Assembly: GCA_022496805.1 (NCBI GenBank) | Contig: CM040085.1 | Coordinates: 41,817,811-41,881,810 of the forward strand | Direction: 5' to 3' | Origin: Pohlia nutans | Taxonomy: Eukaryota > Streptophyta > Bryopsida > Bryales > Mniaceae | Length of the DNA: 64,000 bases | In this document: piece by piece, positions 1 to 12,400 of the stretch | How positions within the stretch are numbered: the stretch's first letter is position 1 | Layout: the number at the start of each line of letters is the position of its first letter | Position numbers and translations under genes: made by a program | Notes under the pieces: model-generated | What the model was told of the DNA's origin: nothing | The model's database searches: none | Seen by the model: the letters and a program-made list of their open reading frames with translations, nothing else

Positions 1-956
1 TACAAGTAGAAGATTTGTAAGGAAGTAGAATTAATAGTTTGTATCTCCTCTTCTAATTATGTCTCTTAGTTGGTTTTGTTTGTTTGTTTAGTTGGTTCAA
101 TTTGTCCTTTTATATAGAAGTTTGGTATTGCACATATTGATGTATGCTCAACAATATTATGCTTAAAATGTTTTTTTAATACTCTTGGCTAAACTTCACC
201 CTTTTGAATATTAATTTGACATAATTTACATTGGCACAATTTTGAGTTGTCATTGTTTCATTATCATCCCTTCAATGTTTACTAATTAGGAATTTTTTTT
301 TATTCATTTGGATTTTTAAATTACAATACAATAGTCAAACTCCCAACATGGGATTAGACCAAAAAAATCCTATCTTCTTTCATTTTTGCCTTCTTTATTA
401 TAAATTAGCCCAATAACAATTCCAACCTCAAAAATGACCTCTGGATGACATTTCCTTTGCTATTTGATGACTTGTGCTTAATATTGCTTGTTTGATAAGT
501 ATGGTGATAAGCCCATCATTTTGGAGTTAAAAAAAATATCCAAGCTTTTGAGTGTTTTATCTTATCAATAAAGAATCCACATAAGGTTCTTTAGCCCTTT
601 CTAGGGTTCACCCTTTTGTTCTCACTACATGAAAGAAAAAATATTCAAAACATATGACTCTCGAGGCAAAGCTACTGTGGACTTCCAACCCTCCATCATC
701 ATTCTTTAGGTAAATAATGACTTGGCATGTCCAATATTCTAGAATATGCTACATCGATTATTGTGCAACGATTTTTATTTCAAGGTACAGCTCACAAGGG
801 CTAAAAAACCTTACGCATCGTAGAATAATTTTTTCTCCATGTTTCTACACTATTGGGAGTGTTGAACTTATAGAGAAAGACCCAAACTCAATTACAACCA
901 TTAGATGAATCCAACTCAACACCAACGACAACAATGAAATGCAACCTAAACATATT
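1..956. other. AT-rich non-coding sequence with an old repeat copy
   Basis: No gene is supported here. Roughly 579-800 is clearly related to 59929-60130 (shared runs such as ATAAGGTTCTT, GGACTTCCAAC and CCAATATTCTA), so this is a diverged dispersed repeat; the other copy lies inside a piggyBac-type element. The short open frame at 717-908 falls in this repeat and has no protein-like composition. Confidence 0.5.
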
Positions 957-2033
957 CACTCCTAAACATCCTCACTCCTCTTTATATTGGGCAATTTTGC
1001 AAAGATGCATTCTAAAATGCAACTAAGAAATATATTTTGAACTTAATGTATGAATAAAAGTTGTACATCATGAATATTAGATTCTATCCATACGGTTAGA
1101 TTTGCGATTGCTATCACCAATATTTTTCTACAAAATTTGAAACCTAAAATTCAAAATTCTTTGACAATGTGATTACGAATGAGATATAGACAATAGAGTT
1201 ATCCGCAAAGTACTCCAAACCATGGGTTTGTAACCTCTAAATTAAAAATCACAGGGTCGCCGATGCCACTGGCAGGGTTTCACTTTAGACCATAAATAGA
1301 ACTCATGATAGACTCAATTCAGCCGTCAAGAATTTCAAAACACCAGTTTTGTCCTGGATTTTACTGGACGCCAAGTCAAGTCACAAGTTCCTAGTTGCAA
1401 GGTGGCTGCCTACCCTGCACCATTTTTATTTTGATTTTAAAAAGAATAGACTCTGACCCTTAAAGCAATGCGAATTTTTGAAATTGTAGAACTTGTGCCA
1501 AAGTGAGATGACGACCAACAATGGTCTTATTTTTTTTTGGGAGATTTGTGCCATTTGTGGCAACTGACACCTCCATAAAACACTCAAATCATGAGTTTAT
1601 TTCACAAGATTACTTTGCGGCTACACTCAAATACATGTTAGATTTATTTTTTCATGAAAAAAAGAGGGCAAAAGACCAGTTCCCTTTACAAATAACTCTA
1701 ATATGTGAATGAAGTTTGTTGTGATGGGTTGATATGTAATAATCTAAATGTACTGATTTTTGAAGTTTGTTTTGGTTGCTGAATTTTTTCGAGTTGACTT
1801 TCTTCAAGAGCACATTTAGACTAAAATCTTCAATTTTTTTGGTGAATCACTACAACATGAAATGAGGTCTAAAATTTTCACAAATCATCCCCTTCCTAAT
1901 CGGATCACAAGCTAACTTCCCATAAAATCTTTACTAAAAAATTCACTTTACCAAAAGTCAATAATGGATGAGAAAAACAACTCCGTTTCTGTACATGGTC
2001 CACATTCTGGACAGTTGGACGTTTATGTGTTAA
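957..2033. mobile_element. Degraded piggyBac-type MITE split by a second insertion
   Basis: The ends are mutated versions of the TTAA-CCCCTAAACG ends seen elsewhere: CTCCTAAACATCCTCAC on the left and GGACGTTTATGTGTTAA on the right. The interior matches the element at 24971-25546 through long shared stretches (for example CCATACGGTTAGATTTGCGA). The match breaks at about 1193 and resumes at about 1695, so roughly 500 bp has been inserted. The insert has near-matching inverted ends, AGAGTTATCCGCAAAG and the complement of CTTTACAAATAACTCT, so it is itself a TIR element. No coding capacity. Confidence 0.6.
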
Positions 2034-2267
2034 AGATATCTGTCATACATGCCTGATAAAGAGGTCAAAAATTCTACAGGCACCATATGTCCATACCCTC
2101 AAATTTGGGCACAACATCATGATTCACTATACAGTACAGTTACTGTATGGAATGAAGGCCATGTAATATTAAATAGCCCAACACAACATGATGATTCAGT
2201 TGTGCTGACAGCCAGAGCTGATTTGAAGCCATATGCCCAATTTAGGAGAACCCTAAGCTTGGATGGG

Positions 2268-2330
2268 GAACGTGACATGGGAACAACCAAGGGGAACGTG
2301 ACATGGGAACAACCAAGGGGAACGTGTCTA
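2268..2330. repeat. Short tandem repeat, 26-bp unit
   Basis: The unit GGGGAACGTGACATGGGAAC with six further bases occurs about two and a half times head to tail. It gives an open frame on both strands but no recognisable protein. Confidence 0.7.
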
Positions 2331-2825
2331 CAGTATGCCAAATCATATTCTAAAATTAGATAAAGGACTCTAATGTGGCGGTTTCAGTTTCCTGCTCCTG
2401 TGCCGTGTTCATCTCCCTCCAAAATTGCCTTCATTCCCCCCAAATTATAAAGAGGTGCCTATGACTCTGGCATATTTTTAACTTCTGTTTCTTCAAGGAA
2501 ATTGTTAGAAATATAGCCAAGCCACCAAACTGGGTTCATTTTTATTTGAACAAGGGCTTTTATTCCCTCACTACCGGTAATTTATTTGTAAATAAACTTT
2601 TATTACATATTTGGCTTCCCGGGCAATTTTTAAGTATATCCCCTGCCTAATATACACTGTATACAATACATCCCATTAATTGCTCACGGTCAGCAGATTG
2701 ATCAATAATCAACCATACCGGTATGACTTTCACACAAGGTAAGCCACCTTTTTATTTACTTTATTTTACATTATTTACTTATTTTCGTTTCGTTGGTAGA
2801 TAGACACGAAACTTGAAATGTAATT

Positions 2826-3134
2826 AAGGTCGAGGCACCTAAAACCGACCAGGTACCCAAAACCAACCACCCTAGATTCTTGCTTAATTTCTAGATTTTC
2901 AAAGGGAAGATGTACCTCATTTGTACATTAGAGCATGTGATCGGTTTTAGGTAAACCTATGACTTTCACTTTGAAAATTTGTACTTATTCAAATAATTAT
3001 CAAAAAAATTAAATTAAATATGAAAAAATCTTAATTTCTTATTGCTAAAAGAGGAAAATACTTAAAATATCGATTCACCTATCCCATGTATAGTGAATGT
3101 CTTAACTGATCGGTTTTAGGTGCCTCAACCTTAG
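2826..3134. mobile_element. TIR miniature element
   Basis: The left end (AAGGTCGAGGCACCTAAAAC) is the near inverse complement of the right end (GGTTTTAGGTGCCTCAACCTT). The interior is AT-rich, with a second GGTTTTAGGT motif near 2943. About 310 bp with no coding capacity, as expected of a MITE. The CCTAAAACC core is shared with the elements at 3157-3383 and 30122-30505. Confidence 0.6.
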
Positions 3135-3156
3135 GTAGGGAAAAATTGGATAGCGT

Positions 3157-3383
3157 GTAAGGTGGACGTACCTTAAACCACCACAACACCTAAAACCACC
3201 AACTTCTACATCCTTTCTTCATTTTAGGGAGGAAATGTAAGTTGTCGGTACATGACTTAACCTTTGAGCCATTAATGCATAAGTCATGTAATGAAAACCT
3301 ACATTTTCTTCCTAAAATGAAAGAAGGGTGTAGAAGTTGGTGGTTTTAGGTGTTGTGGTGGTTTAAGGTACGTCTACTTTATA
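3157..3383. mobile_element. Foldback MITE with arms of about 85 bp
   Basis: The left arm (GGTGGACGTACCTTAAACCA, then CAACACCTAAAACCACCAAC) and the right arm (GTTGGTGGTTTTAGGTGTTG, then GGTTTAAGGTACGTC) are inverse complements over about 85 bp with few mismatches, around a spacer of about 60 bp. RNA from either strand would form a long hairpin. Confidence 0.7.
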
Positions 3384-3884
3384 TGTGTTCATCCATAAAA
3401 TTATCTATTATAACGCAATTTCATCTAAATATTGGTGATTTTAGAAAAATATTGAGAGGACATTGGCAATTTCATCTACTTTTTTGTTCATTTTTTCTAG
3501 TATAAAAAGAGATGCTCACAAAATCACTTGCAAAAACTTGTCAATTTTTTTTTGGATATAAGCCACTTTGTTTGTACCGCTATGTATCATTTACAACATA
3601 CATATCAAAATTTTAAATGTAAAATATTGATACACAATGATCACAAAGTGGCACAAATAATCACATGGCACAATGTGAATTTGTGAAGTAAAAAGTGAAG
3701 AAAATTAACATCAACTACAAAATAAAGTGAAAAATTTGAAATTTTCTAAATTTTAGTGAAGCACTTTATAGTGTGAACCAACTTTCTACGTCATTCTATA
3801 TTTGGAAAAGTTTATATGTGTATTTTAGAATTGAATTTTGTATAAGATTAAAAACTACAGTGAATGGCGTATTTAGTGTTTGTA

Positions 3885-4045
3885 GAGAATTGATGTCTTT
3901 TACCACAATTCATTCAAAGGTGAAGAGAAATAGTGTCTCTTGACACTACATAGGAGTTTGCAACTTGTCATTCTCACTTTCATTGAGAATGTCATGTTAT
4001 TTCCAAGTAATGAGAGTGACATGAGGTGGCATGCCATATTTATTA
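3885..4045. repeat. Dispersed repeat, second copy at 8655-8800
   Basis: The sequence from GAATTGATGTC to AGTGACATGAGGTGGCATGCC matches 8655-8800 with scattered differences. Within it, TTGTCATTCTCACTT and AATGAGAGTGACA make a short inverted repeat. The class is unknown and there is no coding capacity. Confidence 0.6.
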
Positions 4046-4703
4046 TAAAATTGCCATATGTCATTGGAACACGACATTCATTTTTTTCTTACGAGGACAC
4101 TATATCTTCCAAAAATTAATAATGTCCGGGTTTAGAAATAGTGTCATAGGACACTAAATATGCCTTTCAATGCAGTCCAAATGGCCATCAAGAAAACTTC
4201 ATTGATTTTTATCTACAAAAATCATTAGTTGAATATTTTTAAGGAAACCACTGTTGCGTTTTCATCCAAAAGTCATTTCCCATGAGTTGAAAAGTCACCC
4301 ATTTACAATGCAAGTGCCACTCAAACATGTAACTTGTAAAAAATAAGATACTTCCAAGTTCTAAGTTCAAAGACAATCAAAGATGTGTTTATGAGATACC
4401 TTGTAGATGCAATTGTCTTGATAGTTTACGTTTGTGATTGGAACCTGGTTATTTCAAACTTCAACAATTTATAATTTATTCATGCAAAACTCTCTCAAAA
4501 ATGGGGACAAGACCCAAAAAAATACACATTCCCTTACAATAATGGAAACCATTCAAAACAACTAAATCCATAGGAATGGGTCTCTACCTTAGTTGCAAAC
4601 CACCATGTATTCATACAATAAGTTATTTCAAAACAAGCAGCTAGTCGTGTAGTCTCTACTTTAGTATTTACCCTAGATTTCCTTTTATGACTTGATTATA
4701 CTG

Positions 4704-5254
4704 TTAACCCCTTAAAAGCCCGAGGGGTATTGGACAAAACATAGATGTGTTATAATATGTGCCTTCCATATGTTTGATGAAGCTTGGTTCAATAGACAAA
4801 ATGTAGGGCATCATCTCTACAAATTATTCGTACAGTCAAACTTCCAAAAATAGCTTTAGATATTTTTTTAATGAATTTAAAAGCATTAACCTTTGAAAAT
4901 TTGTATAAATTCTAATTTTCACTTTTAGAGTTTAATTTTTAGCATGATTGGTTAAATTTGGTTTGTTTATTGTAAACTTCAAAAAAGCAAAAGAAATGAT
5001 GGAGGGAACATCATTACTTTCCCCAAATAGCAAATTTTGTAACACTAAGACAATGTTGAAGTGATTCACTTTGGAAAATTCTCCCGGGTGGAGTTTAACT
5101 CGGATTGACATAAATTGATTGGGTTGGAAAGTAGACTTGATGTAGTATTTTTAAATATTTTTATTTTTCAAAAAAATATATTTTTAAAATTCCGAGCAAC
5201 CCGTTAGATTCAGGCAGCGACCAAAAAATGGTCGTTTGGGCGTTTAGGGGTTAA
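4704..5254. mobile_element. piggyBac-type MITE, family E-like, 551 bp
   Basis: It starts TTAACCCCTTAAAAGCCCGA and ends GGGCGTTTAGGGGTTAA, so both ends carry the TTAA target and the inverted CCCC(T)TAAA terminus. The interior has no open frame of note. The internal sequence (GTGTTATAATATGTGCC and following) is related to the elements at 46521 and 58308. Confidence 0.8.
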
Positions 5255-5262
5255 GCCATGTA

Positions 5263-5330
5263 ACTTCTTGTAACTCCTTGAAAACCATGCGTTTCCGTAG
5301 TCTCTCCCTTGGTGGGGTAGAGACAACAAA
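5263..5330 (-). repeat. 62-bp conserved dispersed motif, copy 1 of 3
   Basis: The complement of this stretch (CTACCCCACCAAGGGAGAGA, then ACTACGGAAACGC, then TTTTCAAGGAGTTACAAG) recurs at 8808-8876 and 15478-15537 with few changes. It abuts a piggyBac-type element here and lies inside one at 15.4 kb. It may be part of a SINE or another non-autonomous element. Confidence 0.6.
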
Positions 5331-5490
5331 CATCCGGTGTGCACAAAACAGTGCGTTGTAGTTTTTTTATATTTAATAATGTATTTAATAATTTATTTTC
5401 ATTCATCTTGTCACAAAGTTCTTACAAATTGTACAAATTCCACATCTGGGATTCCAGATGTTCCAACAAAATATAAAAGACAACAAAATT

Positions 5491-5535
5491 GAATGTCAAT
5501 CTCCTGAATGTCAATCTCCTGAATGTCAATCTCAT
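5491..5535. repeat. Tandem repeat, 15 bp x 3
   Basis: GAATGTCAATCTCCT is repeated three times head to tail, the last copy being imperfect. Confidence 0.8.
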
Positions 5536-6069
5536 GTAGAGTACTGTACATGAACACTCATTATTAAATAATAATGAAGAGTCTATTAGGGATAGTTCAT
5601 TCATCTATGCCTCAAGAACATGGGTAGCGAAGTCTACCCTTGGAACACTCAAAATATCACAAGAAAAGTTCAAGTATTTTGAGCACCTCCTTAATGTTCA
5701 TTTCATATGAGTAGACAGTGAGAGCCAAATGTGTCATACAAATAAAGATTGCCATACACAACATATTGAATACCATAAACCATTATTGAATCTACAATCA
5801 AAAACGATAAAAACATACACACTCTCAAGTGTGTATAATTCAACTTGAGTGTGTAGATGTTTTACTGTATCTTTCACTTGACAAAAAATGCCAAATCAAG
5901 GGAGCTTCTTCACCTGATAACCTCCAAACCCTAATTGAATGAAGTACTAAATGGATAAAAAGTCCATAAACTAACGTAGTTTACAAACTACATCCATCCG
6001 AAGTGGCTTGCCATGTGATGTCACGTCACGTGACAGATGCATATATTGTTACATTGGACTGATATGGGG

Positions 6070-7602
6070 TTAGCAAATCCTATCTTTTCCATCAGTGTTG
6101 TCAGATTCTGAAGCAATCTGATAACGATCGAGTTTCTTAGCCAACTCTTTCTTCTTTTTCATTCTGCGTATTTCAGCTTGTTTCTCCCGGATCTTGGCTT
6201 TCTGTGCTCGAATTCGCTGCCGTATGTCACTTCTCTTCTCCATCTCCTTGACACGCTTCAATCGCGCCATCTCCATCATCTTCTCACGCCGTGCTTGCAC
6301 TTTGGCGCGGTGCTCTTGGAGCTTGGCCCGTTGCCTCTCTTTCATCAAAAGTTCCCGTTCTTTGCGCCTGTTTCACAACATCAACCAAGTCATGGCATAC
6401 AATATCATGAGGTCATATCTAGTAATATCACAAGAATAAAACCAACCATTGTCTGAAATAGTTTTGTGTTAAATATTTGTTAGTTTTAATACAATTGTGT
6501 CAATTTAAAAGCGATTTGTATTAGATTTAACATAGATTTAACACCTAACCATTTTCAAATAATGGTTGGTTTTCTTCTAGTGTATAGATACTAAGTTCCA
6601 TGTAGTTACACAAGAAATTTAAGGTAGAGGATAGTTTACTAAAACAGTTAAGGACTTAATCCCGTCTCCTACATTAATCCCTATTACCAACATCAACTCA
6701 TCTATTCAATCATTTGGTTGGCCTTCAAGTAACAAATGGTGTAAGCATGGTTATGGCCACTACTCCTAGGATCACACTGTGTGCTATGCTATGTTTGTTA
6801 GCCCAATATTGGAGCGTAACCCAAACAACGGTACATCTTGTTAAGCTATATTTAGGAACGGTAATGTTGCTATAGATACTTCCCTGCTGTTGCTACCAAA
6901 TGTAGAAATCAACATATGATCTTAGTAGTGATTGTTCTTTGAATGGAAATGAAGTTGTTTCATGTCCCTTCAATATTAAACTTCCCACTTTGAATGATCA
7001 TTGGATAAGAAAACCTCACAAATAGTGATAAAAAAAGAGAAGTTAGGCTCTTGTAGTACCCACAGTGAAAGCTTTTGTATTGTCTCTGTCACGTGATGTG
7101 GCATCGAGTGCCAAGCTATGTCAAATGAATGTATTTAGTTTATGTAATCTATTTTTGGTTAAGGTTTGAGAGTGTATGATATGCATTCTTGTTTGATTTT
7201 TGATTGCAGATTTGATGATGGTTTATGGAAATCGGTCTGTTGTGTATAGCGATTTTTATTTACACGACATCTCCTATGAAAGCACACTTGTATATATTGG
7301 TTAAAATGCTTAGAGTGACGCAAAGTGTATCGTCTTCCTTTGTTAGAATTCAAGCAAAATGACTTCATTGAAAGGCAAACAATAAACTACAAACAAGATT
7401 TGAGGATAGAAATTCACCTCACTATGGCTTGCATCAATTTGGCTTTCTGAGCACGAGTCATTCTTCGCAGTGGCCTTCTTCTCAGGACTCTCGCCCTTCT
7501 TCTCATCCTGCCTCTTCTCAAAACCCTCCCTCCTCTCAACATCCTTCGTCATCTCATCCGCCGGCGGGAGTACTGCACCCGCCGTCTCTTGAAAGTAGCC
7601 AT
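6070..7602 (-). CDS. Basic Arg/Lys-rich coiled-coil protein, two exons, with an in-frame stop
   Basis: I do not recognise this family. The 3' exon (6070-6367) is open for 98 codons and encodes a very basic, Met-, Arg- and Lys-rich helix built of repeated short charged blocks, ending in an acidic tail and TAA. The 5' exon (7418-7602) starts ATGGC in a good context. Its frame is the one whose splice phase (GTGAG|GTGAAT to CAG|GCGC) fits the 3' exon. It is Arg-rich in the manner of sperm nuclear basic proteins (MATFKRRRVQYSRRRMR), but codon 18 (7549-7551) is TGA. After it the same frame stays open exactly to the donor. Possible readings are a pseudogene with one nonsense change, a downstream start at the ATG near 7541, or a sequence error. 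The other reading of the 5' exon is Glu/Lys-rich and longer, but its splice phase does not fit. About 160 codons if continuous. A CACTA-type MITE lies in the intron. Confidence 0.45.
6429..6582. mobile_element. CACTA-type MITE, 154 bp
   Basis: The ends are CACAAGAATAAAACCAACCA and TGGTTGGTTTTCTTCTAGTG, near inverse complements, with the 3-bp duplication TAT on each side. The interior shares the CCATTGTCTGAAAT motif with the element at 17409. It lies inside the intron of the 6070-7602 gene. Confidence 0.65.
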
Positions 7603-8654
7603 GGTGGATGATATGATTCTGCAACTCCCACTACTAGAAACCTCGTTTCATTTCATCTCATGAAATAGGGAAAAGACATAGAACTTTTGTCTTGTTGTGA
7701 CCAACACCATAGAGCAAACCTGGGAAACCCTAGACAAAGCTACTGACAGTCCCTTTTAGCCAATTGTGGCACCCTTCCACTACTTTATGTGGTGAAAAAG
7801 CATTTGCTAGCAACTCATTGTCATTGATCATACCAATTTCTTTCTCAAACCCTCCATCACTCTTGAACTTGCAAGTGCTTGTATAGACTTGCATAGAGTT
7901 TTTTGTTTCATGGTAGTCTTCATCTGAAACATTCCGGTATCTTGTACCTTGTCTTGTTATAATGAGGAAATTAACCTAATTAAGTATTTTCTTTGGAATG
8001 TGAAAGTACAAAACTACATCTATGTATGGAGTCTTAGAACAAGCTTGGCATGTAACATTTTTGCAAAAATGAATCGAGATTTTTAAGAGCAAGATCAACA
8101 CCCTCAAGAAAAGAAGGTAGGTTATTCGTTAAGCACGCTCTTACTGTGAACATGTTAGTTTTATTTTTTTGCTTTTCATATAAAAAGTGAGATCTTATGG
8201 AATGTTATGCAAAGCTGAAGTCAAATGTATTGCATCACATACACCTTATTAACGAAGTGGCAAGCATCAAACATTCATAGCCAAATTAACTTGCTAAGAT
8301 TCTATCTTTTAACATGAATTTTTTTCAATGGAGTCCATAGAGTTGACATTTTTTTTTTTCACCAAAGGGTAGTGCCCATAAGTTGCCAAAATAATGTGAA
8401 AGGTCTAATTATGTGAAAGGGGGTGACACATGGTCTTTGCCACGTTTCAAAGTGGTACCTTTCCAAATCTGAGTACATTGGGTTTTTTTTTTGGCAATGT
8501 AGTAGTGCTCAATGCATGCAGTGGAGGGTGGTCCATCTAGAATTAGGCCATTGTGACTGTTCCACAACATTGGAGTCTGGCTTCAAGAAGCCAAAAAAAA
8601 AAGAACTTGGAGTACATGGAACAAAGAACTACATTGAAATTGTGATTTAGTGTC

Positions 8655-8876
8655 CACCAAGAATTGATGTCCATATTTTGTCCAAAGGTGAGGAGAAATA
8701 ATGTCCCTACATTACATAGGAGTTTGTCACTTGTCATTCTCACTTCCACTGAGAGTGTCACGTTCCTTCCAAGTGATGAGAGTGACATGCGCTGGCATGC
8801 TGTGTTTGTTGTCTCTACCCCACCATGGGTGGAGGGACTACGAAAACTCTTCGTTTTTCAAGGAGTTACATGGCTA
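8655..8876. repeat. Dispersed repeat plus conserved 62-bp motif, copy 2
   Basis: 8655-8800 matches 3885-4045. It is followed at once by the motif (CTACCCCACCATGGGTGGAG, then ACTACGAAAACTC, then TTTTTCAAGGAGTTACATGG) that occurs inverted at 5263-5330 and direct at 15478-15537. The adjacency suggests one composite element. Confidence 0.55.
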
Positions 8877-9321
8877 AACATTAATAATATTGTCCTTCCA
8901 CATTACACGCCATAACCTCAACGGTTGGATATTACTTAATCAATAATCTCCAAAGTAAATGAAGAAGAACAAGATTATGACATATAACCATACTCTTCAT
9001 ATCCAATGCTTGATCAATAGCCACCTCTACAGAAATGGGTTGTGCTCACAGACAACTTTTGTCATGCACAGATTGGCTACTTGACAAAGTCGCTGTCTGT
9101 AATTTTATGAATGCAGTTTGCATGGATGTCTACTTAATAAAATTTTCCAAAGAATTGGTGGAATGAGGCAGGTATCTCATATAATAGCCTACCCAGTATG
9201 AGAATAATTTAGGCATGAAGGAAGTGGATTTTCAAGAGGCAGGATTCATTTGACCGAACCACAATGTGGGGAGAGCATTTTAGAACAACACTCAGTACAA
9301 CATTGGGTTGTTGCGATAACC

Positions 9322-9349
9322 CTAAGGGATTAGGGTTTAGGGTTTAGCA
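9322..9349. repeat. Interstitial telomere-like repeat
   Basis: Three consecutive, slightly imperfect TTTAGGG-type units (GGGATTAGGGTTTAGGGTTT). TTTAGGG is the usual plant telomere unit. The run is too short to be a telomere and is probably a relic of repair or a promoter-type telo-box, here about 130 bp past the remorin stop codon. Confidence 0.6.
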
Positions 9350-9480
9350 TTAGAACAATATTCTAATGTCGTTTCAATGCAATAAAACGACATTCTAATG
9401 TCATTCTAATGTTGTTATACCGTATTCCAGAATAATGTCGTGTTGTTCTAAGCACCTGCTCCCACTTGTGTTTATGCATG

Positions 9481-12400
9481 CTATGTACAAAGATAAGAGA
9501 GGAACAAAAGGTTGGTGATTTTGCCATTGGTCTTGAGAATTTCAGCCTTTCTGGCTGCCTTGGCAGCAGATTCCGCTCGCCGGGTCTCGGCTGCTAATAT
9601 CAATTCCTCCGCTTGGCGCCGCGTGCTTGCCAGCTTGTGGGCCAGTTTCTCATGAGCATGAGACTTCATGCGCTCTACCTTGAGCTGCAATTCATTCACT
9701 CTGTCAATAGAAAACAGGACTTGACTATGTAAACTCAACAACACTTATTGATTGTTTTCATTAACCCCTAAAGGACCAAGGATTCATGGTTCTAAGATGA
9801 CAATGTCAATTGATCATATTGTAAAAAACACTCTCTGTGTCTGGAAATAATCATCCTAGTTTTTGGCATTTTTTTTTTTTCTGCAATATTTATCCTATGT
9901 TTTATACGTGAGCCCTGTCCACTGTCCACTTCAAACAGGGCGGACAATGAGAAAATTGCACCACTCAGACAAAGTAGAGAATTGTACCTCTACTCTGCGC
10001 ATATCAGCTTCTGCCTTTGCCTTTTCATGCTCTTCCCATGCCTGAATCTTAGCCTGCTCTTGCTCAAACCTGATGCCACAGTCAGAACAATTATCTTGTA
10101 AGGCTTACAGGGGTTTGAAAACAACAGCCAATCTTGCTTCACTTTCACCTTTTCTAATTACAACTTGCACCGACTCAAATGTTACTACTTTCACTCCTCA
10201 CAACTTTCAACGAAAGCATCTCCTATAGTAACTCCCCCTAATGAAAATTGCAGCATGCGACACTTATTAAGGCCCACTTTAAATTAAGGTTTGACACGTT
10301 GGCCCGAACCCAATTCATAAGTTATAGGGTCAATGATCATACACATGGTACAGATGCGTGAGATCCAACAATGAGGGTGTGTTTGAGGTGTTTGGGGCCC
10401 AAGTTGTAAACTTGAGATCAAGATAAAGCTCTACTTTGGCCCAAAGTTTTGACGCTAAATTTGTGCCACATAGATTGCTACATAGAATGAAGAGAAATTC
10501 ACGACGAACCCTAGTGTAAAGCCCCGCGGCCCAATCCGCCAAATTCAAATGATCCAATTGGTTGAAATTTGTGAAGTTTGGGTCAAACCAACAATTGAGC
10601 CCTAACGTAAAGTGGGCCTCTGAGCATGGATTACATACACTACAACAAAGTCAGATAAGGGGGTGTCACAACACTTTCAAGAAATTGATTCTCTAAAGAT
10701 TGAGAACCTGGGGAGAGAATTTAGGAACCAATCGAGGCCATTCTCCATGAACCAAGCCATGACACCCATTGAATGAGGGTGAAGAATGAAAACAATAGCA
10801 AACTGGTGGAATTTACCCACACCTCACCTCAACGCGAACCCACAACCAACGACCAAGGAGAAAACTGCTCCACGGAGAATCAAAATCACGCTCAATTTTC
10901 AACTCAAGAGGAGAAGAATGAAGCTTCTCAATCTTAAAAGAATGGGACCTCCAAAAACTCAACCTTGGAGAAAGTGCCACGCATCCAGTCTCTGAAGATT
11001 GAGAATGGGAAGAGAGCGCCGTGACACCCCCTATTGATAGTGAAGGAAACAAGCTAATCCATCGTTTCTCATTGCAAAGAGTCCGGGAAAATGTACTCTT
11101 GTCTTATGTGACATTCCGCACTCACCTCCTCCAACGCAATTATACATGACACAACAACATATTGATATTTTGGAAGCTCTTTCACGTACCGGGAAGTGTA
11201 CTTAGCCATCTCCGCTTCCTGCCAAGCATCAGCTCTGGACGCAAACAAGTCACGGCGAAGGTTGTCTAAGTCCAGTACTGCAGTGCAGCTGCTTCGTCTC
11301 TTTACAACGTCCTCCTCCTCCTCCTCCTCCTCCTCTTGTTGTACATCCCGGGCAGCCCACGCCGCGGCGATGTTGGCTTTGCCCAACTGCGTGCCCAACG
11401 CCACAATCTCCTGCCGCGTCTTCTCCTGCATCTCCTTCTCGCTCATCGCGGTCACCCTGCTCGGAGACTCCCTCGTTTCCTCCATTGTCGTCTCCGCATG
11501 ATCACCATTATCACCCCCGGGGGCTGCACTCTGTTAAATTTGTGAAAGTATATGTGAGTGTACAAAAGAGGAATTAATTTGAACATTGCCGTACAAAGCA
11601 TACATATTTAAAGCTGACGTACACTTACAAACATCTATTTAGGACGGAATATATCTGTATACAAATCTCTATCTTTGTATACCACAGGGGTCCCAAACAT
11701 TTTTGCCGGGGTAAAAAGTGGATAGATTGGCCTCATTTTTTACCCCATTTAGCATTGTGACAAAAAGTGCAAATTGGGATTCAGGGTTCAAACTTTGACT
11801 CCCTTTCTGGAACCTTTACCGGGGTAAAACCATGGTGCTTTTGACAGGCATGGGGGCAAAAAAAACTGCCCCAGGGTAAAAATCCCTCATTTTTAAACCC
11901 CACCCGAGTTTGACCCCGGAGTCAAACTGTGAGGGTTCCCTGTGTACATGTAAACCTTCCTATCATGAACGCAGATGATTCTCAAACATAATGTAGAGTG
12001 GTCACCATTACTCACTTGCAGTACTGGATGATGGTCATGTGGCCTGTCCTTGGTGGCTCTCACGGGGGTGCTGGTGCGCGACGGCTCCACCGACGCTGTG
12101 GGTGTCATTGCAGTCCCCATGTCTCTTGTTGCCACTGCCACTCGTGTTGGTGTGAAACTATTCGTCTTCACAGGATCCAAGTCCACCTCGGACTCGTACT
12201 CTTCTGCAACCAAGCCATTGAAGATCCAAATCAATCATCTCTTTCATAAAATATAGAAGTTTAGGGACTTTTAATAGTCTTCTGCAAGCAATCCACAAAC
12301 CGCTAATCAATCTACACTTCATCTCAAGATATTCATCAAATCCAAGTTCAAAGACTTATACTCAATCCACAAACCGATTGAAGATTATTTAAATCAATCT

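Larger units (their letters stand above)
7603..9480. other. Spacer between the basic-protein gene and the remorin gene
   Basis: AT-rich with no supported gene. It contains a dispersed repeat (8655-8800, related to 3885-4045), the 62-bp conserved motif (8808-8876) and an interstitial telomere-like run near 9322-9349. The open frames at 8423-8915 are chance frames overlapping the repeats. Confidence 0.55.

Noticed and set aside
7343..7624. Glu/Lys-rich 93-codon frame over the first exon of the basic-protein gene
   Set aside because: Its phase at the GAG|GTGAAT or GTGAG|GTGAAT donors does not join to the long frame of the downstream exon; the Arg-rich frame does.
11196..11501. Ser-rich plus-strand frame of 101 codons
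   Set aside because: It is the antisense shadow of a remorin exon containing a poly-Glu run.
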